Assembly (NCBI GenBank): GCA_963169105.1
Contig: OY720639.1
Location: 121,293,117 to 121,357,116 of the forward strand
Reading direction: 5' to 3'
DNA length: 64,000 bases
DNA from: Ceriagrion tenellum
Lineage: Eukaryota > Arthropoda > Insecta > Odonata > Coenagrionidae
Shown piece after piece: positions 48,371 to 61,136 of the stretch. Under the pieces are notes generated by a model that was not told the DNA's origin, ran no database searches, and saw only the letters and a program-made list of their open reading frames with translations. Within the stretch, counting starts at the first letter, position 1; every line of letters starts with the position of its first letter. A program made the position numbers and the translations under genes.

Positions 48371-51300
48371 GAGGTACTCTAGTAAACATAGGATATTATA
48401 TAAAAATGAGGACATTATATCATTGAATGTTTTTAATTTTGCAAGAAATCACTTAAACAGACCAATTTTCTCGTGTAATTTCACTGCATGAATGCAAAAT
48501 TTGAAAGTAAAATGGTGGGGTCATTATTTTCATTAACTTTTCGAACGCTCGGAGAGAAAAATACTCTCTTAAAGCATTGTCTTTGCGGTGACTTAAAACT
48601 CTGTGATCTCGACGATTTCTTGTGAAGTTATTAATTTTGTTCGTCGAATTTCGTGAGAGCGATTTAAAATTTATTGAAAAGAAATTTCACCGTGCAAAGG
48701 CAGTTTTCTTTTCATGACTGAAAATAACCACTTACCTTAACAGTAAATTGTGGAAATAAGTCTTTATGATCTACTTTCATAATGTGGCTTTAGTTGATTT
48801 AATATCAAATCTTCACTAATTTAGATAAAGAGATATTGTTTTAAACACTTTATTGGAGACCTCGTTGAACTTATCCTGGCAAACCCGGAGTTTTCTCAAA
48901 GAAAAGAAACTTTGGGACTTATCACACACATCATATTTTTTAGTCTTATATTCCTCTTTTAATATGGTGTTTTATACATCAGTGTTTCTTAATCGGTACT
49001 CCGCGGAGCCCTAGTGATCCACAAATAAGAGTTAAGTGCTTTCAAAAGATTATAAAAGTATGTACTCGACAGCTGTTTAAGGTAAAAATTAAAAGATAGC
49101 TTCGGGCAAATTAAAAATTCTCTCTGATACTCGACAACCTACATCAGTTTATGTGAACCTGGGCGTTCTTTGGAGGAGTCAAATACTCCCCACTCTTGGC
49201 TACACGGCTCCATTCTTAAGGAAATTAAAGAACAAACTGGAACAATGAATCCATGACGATGTAGACTTTTCAATGGGATTCACGCAAACCACGCAGATGT
49301 AACATCCCCGGGCCAAAATTGCAGCGCGGCAAGCAATATGGCTTTTGTACTCAACATTGAAGAGGATTAATTAAGAATTGAAAATGGTGCATTGTACAAT
49401 ACAGATATGAACATTGTCTGCGAATGTTATTTTCTTTCCCACGTGACTGCTCATGAGGTACGTTGGAGAAAATATTTTAGGTTAAAGTACAGCAATAGGC
49501 AATAACAAAACCGACTTCTCATTCTTTGCTAAGTACTTTATTCCATTAAATGGCAGTGTTAATTGAGAAAGCCATGAGTAAATTCAATAAAACTTTTAAA
49601 ATGCCAACAGGACTCTCGTATTAAATTTTTACCTTTACGTTTAGACAGAATGGTAAAGGACAGAATGGTAGGACAGAATGTACGCAAAATAACAAACACC
49701 TTGTCGGAATAAAAAATTCAAACCTCAAATTGCTTGATTTAGTTGACAATCGTATATGAAAATAAACAGGCCATAGTTAAATTATTCTAAAGAATACGTA
49801 CAGAGTCGTTTGCACAATTTACCGTGTTAAATGGTTTGTCTGTATGTGCCTGAGAACTTGCGTCAGATGATTAGTCACTTTGGCGTCAACCCGAACTGGT
49901 CCAGAGGCGATGTCAAAGCGTGTGCGATCACCATAATCTGGCTTTAAATGTTGATGGAATCACAGGTTTCGATGAAGTGAGCTGCAATACGGCTCTAATG
50001 TAAATAGCCGGTCTCTCTGTTGAATATGATTAACTAATGCCATATACTTTTCACCGTGAGACACACGCCATGGCTATTTCAAGAAAAGAGCTCTTTGAGC
50101 TGTTGAGTAACTGTAGAACTTGGTTATGACCTAAATACACGGAAGAAAATGATCGACTTAGCCTAATTATTTCACAAATACTTTACGAATCTGATATTTT
50201 ATTCTCTTTTTCATCAACTTAGACTTCTATCAGGGGTGAATGATTGGAGAATGCGATTTACCTCACTATTTTTCCCAAGTATCTCCAGTTAACTTTATAA
50301 TAAAATATACGTAGAAACTAACATAGAGTAATGATAGATACGCACCGAGTGCACGACTCAAAAACTTAAAAATATATTTCCGAGAGCCTGAGAATGGAAT
50401 CTTCATGTGAAAGTATTTTCCTTTTAGACATGTCTCTTTCATACGCCTTATTCAATCACCTGGGTAAAGTATTATGTACATCTTTAACAATACCACTTTA
50501 CTCATTTATTATTGCTTCAAAGTTCTACTAAATGGTACGAAAAATGAAAATTTCAAACTAAAATTTCTAGAGTTAGGTAATCGATTTGTTATTTATTGTA
50601 TATTTAAATAGATCAATCTATTACCGAATAAAATTCTTTTACTGTGAATTAAAATATGTAACTATTCTCCATTTGCAAGAGGGATTGGTTGACCACAATT
50701 CTGAAGTCAGAATTTGAAAATTTAGTTCACCAGTCATCATAGCATAAATATTCGAGCCAAAAACAGATATGAAATAAACTGCCGACAGCGCATGTCTCGT
50801 CATTAGACAAGTAAGCCGATATTACACGAAATACCACCCAATATCGTGTTATCAAAACGGTTTTAAGGAATTTTTTGGTAAAACATTCTTCGTTATGATC
50901 AGTTTTCATTAGGGAAATTGTAATGTAGGACTTAATCCCACCCAGCTTAAATAAGTGACACTCTCCTGTATCATTAAAACTCCTCTTTTCCCATTATCTC
51001 TTAGATGTTATCCATCTATCCGTCAAAGCTGCTCTTTATTACGACCGTAAAGCATCGGGAGTAAACTCCTTCTCAAATGAACATCGGCTTCTTCTTTGTG
51101 CATGGCAAATATATTTCCATCCCGCTGACTTAAGGTTGTACTATCGTAAGAATCTTGAAGTTATATGTACTCCATTATATCCTCGCCACAGAGAGAAAAA
51201 AAATGTCCTTTATGCCAAAGGAAACACATCTCTTTACTTTCTTCATTATTTAAACTTAATAAAACGGCGCAATATAATTTTTCCTTCTTGAAATTCATAA

Positions 51301-52049
51301 AAATATATTAATAAAGCATTATTTTTCTATCCATTAAAATATCATTCCCGGGAAAGTGTTTTATAAGAAAGAAAGAAAATTTAATTGTCAAACTACTTGC
51401 ATTTTCGTCTCGACTGATTGGTGATCTCATGAATTACTTCGACGATTAGAACTTGAAAAACGCTGATTGCCTTTACCGTCATTTAAATGCAACTAAAGTT
51501 GACTTTAATGATTAGATAATTGTTCACTAAAGTGTATTCATCGAATTCTGTACATTTTGCAGCCTGATAATGTTTTTTGGCAGCTAAGGCATATGAGCAT
51601 AAAAACGTTAATAAAAAATGTTTGCGTAATGCAGAAAAATGGTGTACATTTGTATTTTGTTCGACTTACCTACACAGTCGAGCGAGAATCTCCTTAAGCT
51701 TGGGATCAAATAACATGTGCCTCTGTTATTTTGTTCGGCTGATATAGGTGGAAGGCCTTAAGGAAAGGGACGGAGGGAGGGAGGGAATGAGATGAGGAGC
51801 ACTCCTGTCAACGGATAGTGGGGAGACGAATAAAAAGACGGCATTGAACGGACGAGGCGATGGTCTCACACGGGTGAGGAAAAAGGGAACGACATCCTTA
51901 CACCCTGTCTTCACGCTCAAACGAAAGAGGAATGAAAGAAGAGCTTCCAATATTACATCCGTTTCTCGAGTATATCTTCACCTTTTTTAAATTCAACTGT
52001 GTCTGGCAAGATACGGTGAATAGCATCTTGAAATGACAAAAGAACCGTC
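48371..52049. other. No recognised feature
   Basis: About 3.7 kb of AT-rich DNA without recognised genes or repeats; a short purine-rich run (about 51765-51785) is the only low-complexity spot. Confidence 0.4.
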
Positions 52050-52340
52050 CACCATATTACAATTTTGTACAACACCTTTTTCATCTGACAAGCAGTCATC
52101 ATCAGTTAGTCACTATTTACACGTTCCAGTTTCCTTTCCATTCCTGTCCTATGACGCGTCCTGCGCATGCGCTCTAGTCTATTTCGGGTGGCGAGACCCG
52201 GAATAGATTAGAGCGCATGCGCAGGACGCGTCATAGGACAGGAATGGAAAGGAAACTGGAACGTGCAAATAGTGACTTAACTCCTTGTACTTGATCACGA
52301 CTGCTTGACACTTGAAACACATGTCGTGCGAAGTTCGAAT
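52050..52340. repeat. Long near-perfect palindrome with hammerhead-like flanks
   Basis: Arms 52109-52189 and 52196-52276, 81 bp each, are reverse complements with three mismatches and a 6-bp loop ('ggcgag'). They include 'atgacgcgtcctgcgcatgc' and its mirror. Outside the arms the similarity goes on more weakly: 'gacaagcagtcatcatcagt' on the left faces 'cttgatcacgactgcttgac' on the right. Each outer part has a hammerhead-like core read outward. The arms are GC- and CpG-rich, unlike the surroundings. It fits two Penelope-like terminal segments joined in inverted orientation. Confidence 0.75.
52291..52325 (+). ncRNA. Hammerhead-ribozyme-like core, right arm of palindrome
   Basis: Plus strand: TTGATCA (52291-52297, core expected CTGATGA), 'cgactgcttgacactt', GAAAC (52314-52318), 'acat', GTC (52323-52325). 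The mirror copy on the minus strand of the left arm keeps the first core box intact (CTGATGA, 52105-52099) with a clean stem II (TGAC, loop, GTCA) but has lost the GAAAC to GTC end. Together the two copies show every conserved part of a hammerhead with a minimal stem III; neither copy alone does. Confidence 0.5.
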
Positions 52341-53013
52341 AATTGAGCATTGCGAAATCATTCTTTCTTCATATCACATTCTTGCTTAGCACTGACCACT
52401 CAGAAGGATTTTACATTGCGTCCTGAATATTGGCCCCAGAAAATTTATACTCGCTTGTACCTATCACTGCGATGCAATAGGAAAGCCGAGCTGTAATACT
52501 AGACACGATAGACATGATGGAAGCGAGCCCTTTTGCTGATGCCGCTATTTTAAATATCAAGTATCGCTTATTTTAAATAACTGCCTTTGGCTCTTGGTGT
52601 ACGGCAAAAAAAATGCAACCCTAACTTAGTACAACCTAAAATCGAATAATCTAAAATCATAAATCAACTGCCACCTAAATACCTACATACCACTCCGTTG
52701 TTTCAGGCGTCACTTCGTGGAATTTGCTAACTTTGTCAATGAGAAGATGACTTTGTTATTCCTTGTAAAATTCAATTTGATACGACCTGAAATATGGCGA
52801 TGGAATGCCACGTCGAAATCCGGGTAGTCTTATAATAAATAAATTTTTTGAGGAATAAATTCAGTTATCTTTCGTTCGCCTACATACCAGTATGGAAAAG
52901 ACAAAAGGAAAATTAAATGTGAATTAAGGGAATTTTTTTCCACGCTAGTATGTTGGGTACCTCTTTTAATTTAACTTAAAGACGAAAATTTGAGTTTATA
53001 AATGTAATTAAAA
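52341..53013. other. No recognised feature
   Basis: Nothing recognised. Confidence 0.4.
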
Positions 53014-53150
53014 GGCTTCGCCGACCTCGGTGGCGACGGGGTAAAGTCATCTCTTGCTTGGGACGCGGGTTTGTGTCCCTCCGGGGTGGAATTATCACTC
53101 CTGAGGGCATGAGAGTTTGTTTTCATCTGTTTTTGCTATTATTTACCCGA
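53014..53150 (+). repeat. tRNA-derived SINE
   Basis: The head reads 'ggcttcgccgacctcggtgg', 'cgacggggtaaagtc' (A-box region), 'atctcttgcttggg' and 'acgcgggtttgtgtccctcc' (B-box, expected GGGTTCGAGTCCC, two changes). The body goes on 'ggggtggaattatcactcct' and 'gagggcatgagagtttg'. The tRNA-like order and spacing with a non-tRNA body is that of an arthropod-type SINE. It is a single copy of its family in this window. Confidence 0.6.
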
Positions 53151-55047
53151 TTGGAATTTTCTAATTGCAACTATTCGGGGGAGTAAAAATAAATAACAGA
53201 AATAAAAATACAAAAGAATCCATACAACCTGACGCGTATTAGTACAAACATGGAGAAGTATAACCCCTTCCAATTATTAGTCAGCGGGTTCACTATTTTG
53301 CCTGTCAGTTTTGAATGACGGTCTACATTACAACCAAAGATCATATTCACTTGTCTCCATATTCAGTCCATAAGGAAGTGCAATAATCAGCCAAGACGAG
53401 AAATGCGGACGGACAAATAGGCTAACAGAAACCTGTCATTAAGTAATATTTACCATTATCATTTGGTGTTAAATCAACATATTTTAGAGTTTTTGGATAG
53501 AGTATTTCCTAAATTACCCATTTTTAGATAATTTTTTTTTCACTTTCCATCATGTTCCTCGTTAATTCCTGATAACTTATAGCTCTTCTTGCCTCTTCCA
53601 AAGTGAGTAGCAATTCCCTCTTCCTTCCTCTACTACGCCTACTTTGCGTTCTTCCATATATACCCTGCTCAGCATTTCCCCACTTCTCAACACAGTATCA
53701 AATTCCCTTCTCTTTGACAATGCTTCTTTGGTATATATTTCTACATCTATTTGCCTTTTCATGAAAACCATTTTTCTTCACTAATCTACATTCATGAACT
53801 ATTTCCACCTCTCCATTTCACTTTTTTTCCCTATTATACTTGGACACGCCTTAATAATCCAAGAAAATCTCATTACCTTCGTTTTTTTGTTACCATTATT
53901 CCATTTCTGTCATACTGTACCTCTAACATGCTCAATCATGGCCTGCAATTCCTTGCTTTATTGACTAAACAGCGCTTACAGTAGTCATTCACTGGTCTTA
54001 GCCATTTCCCTAGCTCCTAGGAGCTAGTTATTATAAGCACTGGTTATTATAAGTACTTTCTCTCTCAATTAACGTTTAAAATTCGCCAAAATTGCAAAAG
54101 TCATGCCGTAAAATCTCAGGACTCATCGTCCTAAACCAATTAAAATAAAACTGAAAGTCACTTGAAGCTCTTTCTATTTTATCTCTAAAGATGTCAATTT
54201 CTCAAGGAGCTAATTTAAGGGTTTATTGGCTCGGTGAGACAAGAAGAGTAATAGCGTTGAATGATCTATATATTTTAAAAAATAATGGTTGTTTCCATGG
54301 CTTCCATGGTTGAGAAAAATTCACTGAAGTGGACAAAAGGTGATACCATTGCAACTAAAAATTTTCAGAAAATCCACATGCAACAACCAACCGATATTTA
54401 TGCAGAATATATTAAGTATTTGGCTCAATTTTATACCTAGAATAATATCTTATTATTGTTGATTTATATAAAATTTGCATGTTTACCTACATCAAGTTCT
54501 TTTCAAAGAACCTTCCTAATATTGGAGCTAATCTTTGAAAAAATGAAAACAAATATTTCATATAATTTCAATCGGCTACCAAACAGCACCGTCTAGGTTC
54601 GTGCAGAGATTTTGAATAAAACTCCTCCCTCTCGCCAATTTTCTTCTCACCTTATCCTCAGAGGTCCATAATTCTCTAGCATTTCCATTAATTTCGTCCA
54701 AACCATCCATTGATTAACAGAAACTTCAATTTTACTAAGTAAACAAAGACATCACGTCCATATTCTAATGTTCCTCGAGAATCTATCTCTCTAATATTAC
54801 GTCCCTCCTCTAAATTCAATATGGCCGTCACAAGGGAGAAAAAATGAAGTTATAACTTGGCCTTTATAACTATCCTCTTATTTGAATCAAAAAACTACTT
54901 TTTCCCCATGCGATATCGAGCATATTTCAGTGAAGTATTATAATGTATTTGCGCTGCTCTAATTCAGTATCGGCTTTTATATCTGTATTGGAATTTGCTG
55001 CAGGGGTATTTTTTTATTTCACGGATATTCTGGAATAAATATAATAA
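53151..55047. other. No recognised feature
   Basis: The minus-strand frame at 53577-53771 (64 codons) is rich in charged residues and could be a scrap of a LINE protein, but no motif is clear. Confidence 0.35.
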
Positions 55048-55523
55048 ATAGGCAGCCTCAAAAGTCGAAATTTGTGACCCATATATCCACACTACAAGTA
55101 AAGGAGAGCCCTTGTTGAGAGGAAAAGGTGCACAGGAGGGGAACAAAAGGCGTTTTGTTCTCATCTAGCTGAATGTGGATGAGGTTATATCGGTGAGACC
55201 CAGTCATTCAGTTGTCTGTGATAGTCATGGGGAGAAATAATACAGAATATTGAATTGAATTTTATATTATTTTCAGAGTTCCCATAAATTGGTTAATTAA
55301 ACCATTAGTTGCTGCATTTGATTTTGAGTGCCGATGTAACTTAGGATTATGAAATACAACACGAGTAAGCTGACGCCGAACGAAAAAACTGCTGCCTGTC
55401 TAAAAAAATGTATTTAACTTTTATTCTACGAGTATATAATAAACATATAGTTTATATTTCCTGAGTTAGCAGATAATGAAGCAGTTGAAGAGAAAAATTG
55501 CACTAAAATTGTGAGTAAGCTCC
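55048..55523 (+). repeat. Unclassified duplicated unit, complete copy
   Basis: Left part 55048-55152 matches 55580-55705 ('acccatata'+'cccacactacaagtaaagga', 'gcacaggaggggaac'). Right part 55153-55523 matches 57253-57655 ('ggatgaggttatatcggtga', 'gacccagtcatt', 'gagtgccgatgtaacttagg', 'cagataatgaagcag', 'aaaattgtgagtaagc'). Here the two parts are directly joined, which defines a unit of about 476 bp. No terminal repeats or conserved frame were seen, although the left parts of both copies encode similar short peptides on the minus strand ('SPLLVVW', 'YGS', 'FEA'). Confidence 0.75.
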
Positions 55524-55579
55524 TAATAATCGCCTTTAATCACTTTGTTTTTATATCATATTTTCGGATTTAAAAAAAG

Positions 55580-55705
55580 GATAGGTAGCCTCAAAATTCG
55601 ACATTTTTGACCCATATACCCACACTACAAGTAAAGGAGAGCTATAGATGAGAGTTTGTGTCCCTGGAAGAGAGGAAAGGGTTCGCAGGAGGGGAACGAA
55701 AGGCG
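55580..55705 (+). repeat. Unclassified duplicated unit, second copy, left part
   Basis: Matches 55048-55152 with a short extra piece ('gagtttgtgtccctggaag'). After 'aaaggcg' similarity stops abruptly and resumes at 57253. Confidence 0.75.
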
Positions 55706-57252
55706 GTTGTCGAAGGCGTGGGTGCAGGAGCGTCGTTGTCCTCAACCCGTCACGCCACTCAATATGGGCGGTCTCTCCTCTCCCTCGCCTCGACGCATCG
55801 TACGTGACCAGAGTGCGACCGTGTTTCGCATTTCGTGTCTCCCTCCCAGCATACACTTCGGCGCGGAAAAAGAGGGGAAGCCGACACGTCACTCTTTCCC
55901 TTTCGGACCTAACATCCATTATTTTCCCGTCCCACGCGTCGCTCGGTCGCCCATCTTTTTTTAGTCGGTATGATTTCTTGAGTTTTTTTCCACAGTTTTT
56001 TCGAAGAAGAATTTCACCCAACCTCGATCGAGGAAACAATTTTTTAGGGTTGGAACAACACACTAACAATGCTTATCTACGCATATCGTACGTCATGACG
56101 AGTATAGGCAATACTTTTCTGAGATACTTGTTTCCTTGTTTCCTTTCCTTGTGACCTGTTTCGGACAGGATTCAATATCTCACATGAGCGGGGCTCGGGT
56201 TGTTGTGGTGGCTAGAGTACTGGCTAACCATACGGGCGGCCAGGGTTCAAATCCCTGCAGAGGAAGATGTTTTTTTAGAGGAAACCCGATCCCTACTTGA
56301 GTGTCTTGTGGAGGGCACTTCAAGTACAGTACTCCGTCTGTCGGATGAGACGTTAAACCGTGGTCCCCTTGGTACGTTTTTTTAATAAAAGCAGACTAAT
56401 ACCGACTCCGGGTATCTGTCCACCCTTCCTCCCTTACCTGCTCCCAATCCTGCGAGGCTGGCAATATTCGAAGCGAATGGCCTTAGCTGTCGGTCACCTT
56501 CCCATAAAAATTCCAATCCTCACATGAGCAGAACCTTTGATGAGGCGGTAATATCATCGGTTAAGACCACTGATAAGGTGAAAAAAGTATTCAAAAGGAG
56601 ACTACTTATGATGTTGATGTGAAATATCGCGGCCACTATGGTACCAAAACTAAAACAAGTCAAAAATTAATTTTAAAAGGTTTGGACACCAGCGCTTATC
56701 CGAGTAGATAGCTTATTGAAACACTTTCAAGGAGATAATTTACGAGGTTGGCAATATTCGAAAGATATGTTTGTTTTCTTGAAAGGAAAGTATCGGAAAT
56801 ATGGGAGGAAAAATGATGAACTAATATACTAATCAATGCATTTGTGCTAATTTGGTGTTACGCGTGAAATAAAGCACCAATGACCTTATAGTTTTGAAAA
56901 ACTCTATTATCTGCTCTCGTTTCTAGATAAAAAATGGAAAGATAACATAAAAAATAATATTCTGTATAACTTTGGAATCACAAATCTATGAGAAATGTTT
57001 AACTGCAATAAGTACGTATCATATCTTTTCCTTCGTGATGTCTTAAATATCGTCTGAGATAAGTTATTTCTAGATGAAAAATTGTTCATTTATTGATGAA
57101 TAAGTCCATGAATCTCAAATACTTTCCTAAAGTATCTTTGATGCAGGTACTGCTGCGACCTCGTGTTCTAAGTAACTTAACTGAACCAGCATCGACTGTT
57201 GGATTGAACTTATCTGCAACTTCACTAAACTTTTTGCAATAAACTTGATAAC
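55706..57252. other. 1.55-kb insert splitting the second copy
   Basis: The insert holds a CpG-rich stretch (55706 to about 55960; 'ggtgcaggagcgtcg', 'ctcgcctcgacgcatcgtac', 'cacttcggcgcgg'), a tRNA-derived SINE at 56196-56530 and AT-rich DNA. Frames of 172 (minus), 168 and 102 codons (plus) all overlap the CpG-rich stretch, because stop codons are rare there; none shows a domain and they cross into the flanking repeat. The phrase 'ggcaatattcgaa' occurs at about 56460 and 56750. No terminal repeats were found at the borders. Confidence 0.5.
56196..56530 (+). repeat. tRNA-derived SINE with conserved-type body
   Basis: Head: 'gggttgttgtggtggctaga' (A-box region), 'gtactggctaaccatacggg', 'cagggttcaaatccctg' (perfect B-box and T-arm). 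Body: 'gtctgtcggatgagacgtta' and 'aaccgtggtcccc' (56336-56368), a phrase that, from memory, recurs in SINEs of many invertebrates as a conserved central domain. The 3' part includes 'cgaggctggcaatattcgaa' and ends about 56530. It is the best preserved SINE of the window. A 61-codon frame over it is chance. Confidence 0.75.
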
Positions 57253-57655
57253 AACTCGTTCTATTCTTATGTAGCTGCTTATGGATGAGGTTTTATCGGT
57301 GGGACCCAGTCATTTGGTTTTCCACGTGTCTGATACTGATGGGAAGCAATTATCCGATTTTTCTGATAGCACATCATACCATCTTTTCATCCATACTATC
57401 GTTACCATAGCTTGGTTAATTAGACCATTAGATGCTGCATTTTACTTTGAGTGCCGATGTAACTTAGGACTTTAAAATTCAACACGAGTTATCTGACGCC
57501 GAATGAAAAGTCCAATACTAATACTGGTCTAACAAAATTATTTAATTTTTATTTTATGACTATATAATATACATATAATATAAAATTCGTGAATTAGCAG
57601 ATAATTAAGAAATTGAAGAGGAGAAAACTGCACCAAAATTGTGAATAGGCTGTCA
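57253..57655 (+). repeat. Unclassified duplicated unit, second copy, right part
   Basis: Matches 55153-55523 with an extra stretch after 'gggacccagtcatt' ('actgatgggaagcaattatc' to 'ccatactatcgttacc', 57338-57413). Ends near 'aaaattgtgaataggctg'. Confidence 0.75.
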
Positions 57656-60600
57656 AAACGCATTAATTCAATATGTGTTCTAATCATATTTCAAATAATA
57701 ATATTTCTGCAGTCGAAAAAGACATAATGGTGGACATTGAACTTACCTGAGTGTAAATTGTGGCTAAGAGAGATTAATTGGGATTTTTTGTTATGAAGAA
57801 GTAGCTTTTTATCTTCTAGCCGGCTAAGTCATGATCAAATATATATTTTCATGTTTTTCAACGACTGACAAAAACCATAAACTGACAATATTGGTCAGTT
57901 TCCATTCTCCATTGAAGATATAGACGGCCATTATTAAATTTCCACATGGTTCGCAGCCAGCCAGTCATTTTTTTCAGATTAACGATAAGCAGACGTAAAA
58001 AAATTAGCGTTCTGCTTTACCGTAGATTTTCTCGAAATACTGACGTAATAATTCTAATGCAAAGGTCGTTCCAATGACCTGCCAGAATTAATTGTAACAT
58101 ATCGATACCGTTTTTCGATCGGTTACGTATTATAACATCAACAAAACAATTTTTTCCTTCTATGGGAAATGCCGGCATAAAAAGAACAAAGGGATGAATG
58201 AGCTTTAAAATTAGATTGCCGATGTGGACGATTTAAGAGTTTATCGGGAGCAGTAAGCTACGTTAACAGCCACAGCAATCGGCACTTTATGCGTGAATGC
58301 AGAGTCCACGGTAGCGTCACAGAAGCGGATGCATTCATGAATTTTTAAATCGTTTTCATGGATTCATGATGATCGATAAAAGAGCATACCTTAGCCGTCC
58401 GGGAAATTTACTGTTTGCGAAAAATTAACGTCACGTATTACGACCATTTTCATATACATTTATCAAGCAATATAAACAGAAAATAATTCATTTTTTTGAG
58501 TGAATGGATGAATGGATTTAAGAAAACGTATATGTTCATAAATCATTGTTTGTAGATTGACATTGGTATGGAGAATTTGTAATTTAGATAAGTCCTTGAT
58601 TATAGACGTCATGTATTACTGTAGCATAAATATGGATTTCCATCGTTTCATCCATAAAAATATCGAACAGGTACAAACAAACAACTTTTTTATGTCAGAA
58701 CCTGAATAAAAACCCTCAAAGCTTCTCATATGTCTTATAATCCTCAGATAAATTCACGAAATATATTAAGAGAACAATAATTCCACTTACATAAAGCCAA
58801 ACAGTTTCATGTAAAACATAATTTGAAGCATGTGTAAAAAAAATTAGGATAAAAGTTTAAAATAGTTGGTATATGGTTACTCAATGACATATTGCAGAGA
58901 AAATAAAGAAGAGATTAGTTCCGTTTTTTTTCAATCGACAGATCCGATTCTAAGAGCAACGCATCGAGTGTTGGGTGCTCGGATAAATTCCCCTCTAAAC
59001 TGAGGTATAAAATCACCAAAATTTCAATAATTTTGCCGAAAAAACTGTGCTTGAAGACTAGCGTGATCTAACGCAAAACAGCGGCGAGATTTTTTCGTAA
59101 AACTGAAAGTTACTTGAAATTTTACCCTATTATCAATCCAAATATTGGAGTTTACCTTACTTTAAGTTTTAAATGAAAAATTGTGACAAGATTAAAGTGA
59201 TCGAATGCCGAATGTTTGACCAAGATTCACCGGATCTGAACCATCTAGTAATCTTAGTTAGTATCCATTAGATGTACCACCACTTTTAAGTAACTTAATG
59301 AGAAGTACTTACCAAATACATTTCATGACTAGGTATTATAGGTTTAATAGCTATCCAAATGATGTACCTGAAATAAAAGAAGAAAGTTGCATTATTAACA
59401 ACAATAGATAATAAGCTGGTAAGTGAACTTTGGAATTCACAAATAAATATCACCGCGTGTTGTCAGTTACTCGTACTGTCTAAAAGTCCAGCAAATATTT
59501 ATGAGTGGCTGGTTTAAAAAGAATTATTTGAACTCACTCTTAGAAATGACAATATATCAGGAGTCCGTGGGAACTCTTGACATTTTATACAACCCTGAGG
59601 TGTAAAAAATTACTAATGGCCTAAAAGAAAAATTCCAGACAATTCGTCATTTTGAATGTCATCTGAGACTAATTTTCGATGCTATAATGCTTATGAGAAT
59701 GGAGTATCCAGTTACTGATTCTGAAGATTGCTGCTGAGAAGATTATATAGCAAAGAGTGTTTCTATTTGAGTCCACTCACATGATATCACGAGAGCATCC
59801 TGATGGTATCTACATGGTTTTCCAGATGTAGTTGACAGTAAGGACTGTTGTGGAGATTTGTTTCTGTATAAATCACCTTGAGGCTAGAGGTGTGATGTTT
59901 TTTGTAGAGGGCAGGAAAATGGACATTATTTTATGATGTATACTAACTAATTAAGTAGATGGATAGGGCAAGTTGTCATCAAACTGTAATCTGAAAACCG
60001 ACTATCCATCTTATTGCTTCGCCATGTTCTTCCCTTGCTTGCACGGACGAGTGAACGTACCGTACGATATGATGCAAAAATATCTACCTTCAGTTGAAAA
60101 TATTAGCAGAGTGACTGATTCATTTATTAGCTACTATGAGTTAAGATTCCATTCGATTTTACCACAAGTTTTTGCTAGTAATACAAATTATTATAACTTA
60201 TAATTAGTATTGACTTGAGATAAATAAAAATAAATTTATATGAAGAATATATTATCAAATAAAAAATATACATAGATACAGATTTTAAGTGAATTATCGC
60301 TGCAAAACGAAAAATTTCAAAATTTTTGCGTCAGCCCGTAAGTGCCAAGGTGAATCGGGAGAACACAGATGGGAACACCGGCCACGCCCATATTACTGCA
60401 TCAAGAATTGGCCACCATATCAAGCGCCCTCTCCGTCAACCGCAGTGGTACTAACTGAACAGCTTGGTGTCTTACAACGAGTAATTTTCTCCAAATTCGA
60501 CTAGCTAAAAATTTGAGTATTAGTGGACAGCGTGGGGTTGAGCCAGTGGAGATTAAGTTTGACAACAGCAGTCTTTTAAGACGTACACCGTCAATCATAA

Positions 60601-60919
60601 GCGGAACGCCTGATAGATTTAGATGATCAATAGTTGGCACCGTGTGTCATATTTCGGTGCCGATGTTAAACGGAAGAGGATGCAAAAGAAATTGAAAAAA
60701 GCAAGACAAGGGCTGTCCAAAAACCTACAACTCAGCTATTTGATTACGCAAATGAAATTTTTAACTATTTGTTGCTCGAAAGATGGCAGTTGGGTGCAGA
60801 TGGTGTTGGGATTTTTAGTGTCTTAGCCGTCGTCTGAGAGAAAATCCTTCTTCACTGTGAATTACATTGAATTACAATAATAGACGGAATAATTAGTTTA
60901 TGGTGCTCAAACAGCATAA
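57656..60919. other. No recognised feature
   Basis: About 3.3 kb with no recognised gene or repeat. Confidence 0.4.
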
Positions 60920-61132
60920 CCCTTAACTACTATCGTGGTTTTTGACCACGTTCACACTTTTAAATTGCTCTTAAACAACAACTGTCACCTGCACTGTCTC
61001 AAATTCAACTGGCTTGCTCCCACCTCCCTTAAGATTACATTGTATCCAAGGTTGCTGCGAGCGGTCGTTTTACCACTGCAGTAAAAAAATAATTACGTCG
61101 GGTCAAAAAGACCCGAAGATAGCAGTTGAGGG
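60920..61132. mobile_element. piggyBac-type MITE, 213 bp
   Basis: The left end 'cccttaactactatc' and the right end 'gatagcagttgaggg' are inverted repeats with two mismatches. The right end is followed by TTAA (61133-61136) and the left preceded by ATAA (60916-60919), so the target duplication is TTAA with one change. TTAA targets and ends starting CCC are the mark of piggyBac. Subterminal pieces 'gtggtttttgaccac' on the left and 'gggtcaaaaagaccc' on the right are small palindromes. There is no transposase, so it must have moved by an enzyme from elsewhere. Confidence 0.85.
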
Positions 61133-61136
61133 TTAA

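Noticed and set aside
55551..56154. Overlapping frames of 172, 168 and 102 codons
   Set aside because: They share a GC-rich segment where stops are rare, overlap on both strands, and cross the border of a repeat.
56196..56270. Functional tRNA gene
   Set aside because: The T-arm is good but there is no matching acceptor stem and a SINE body follows directly.
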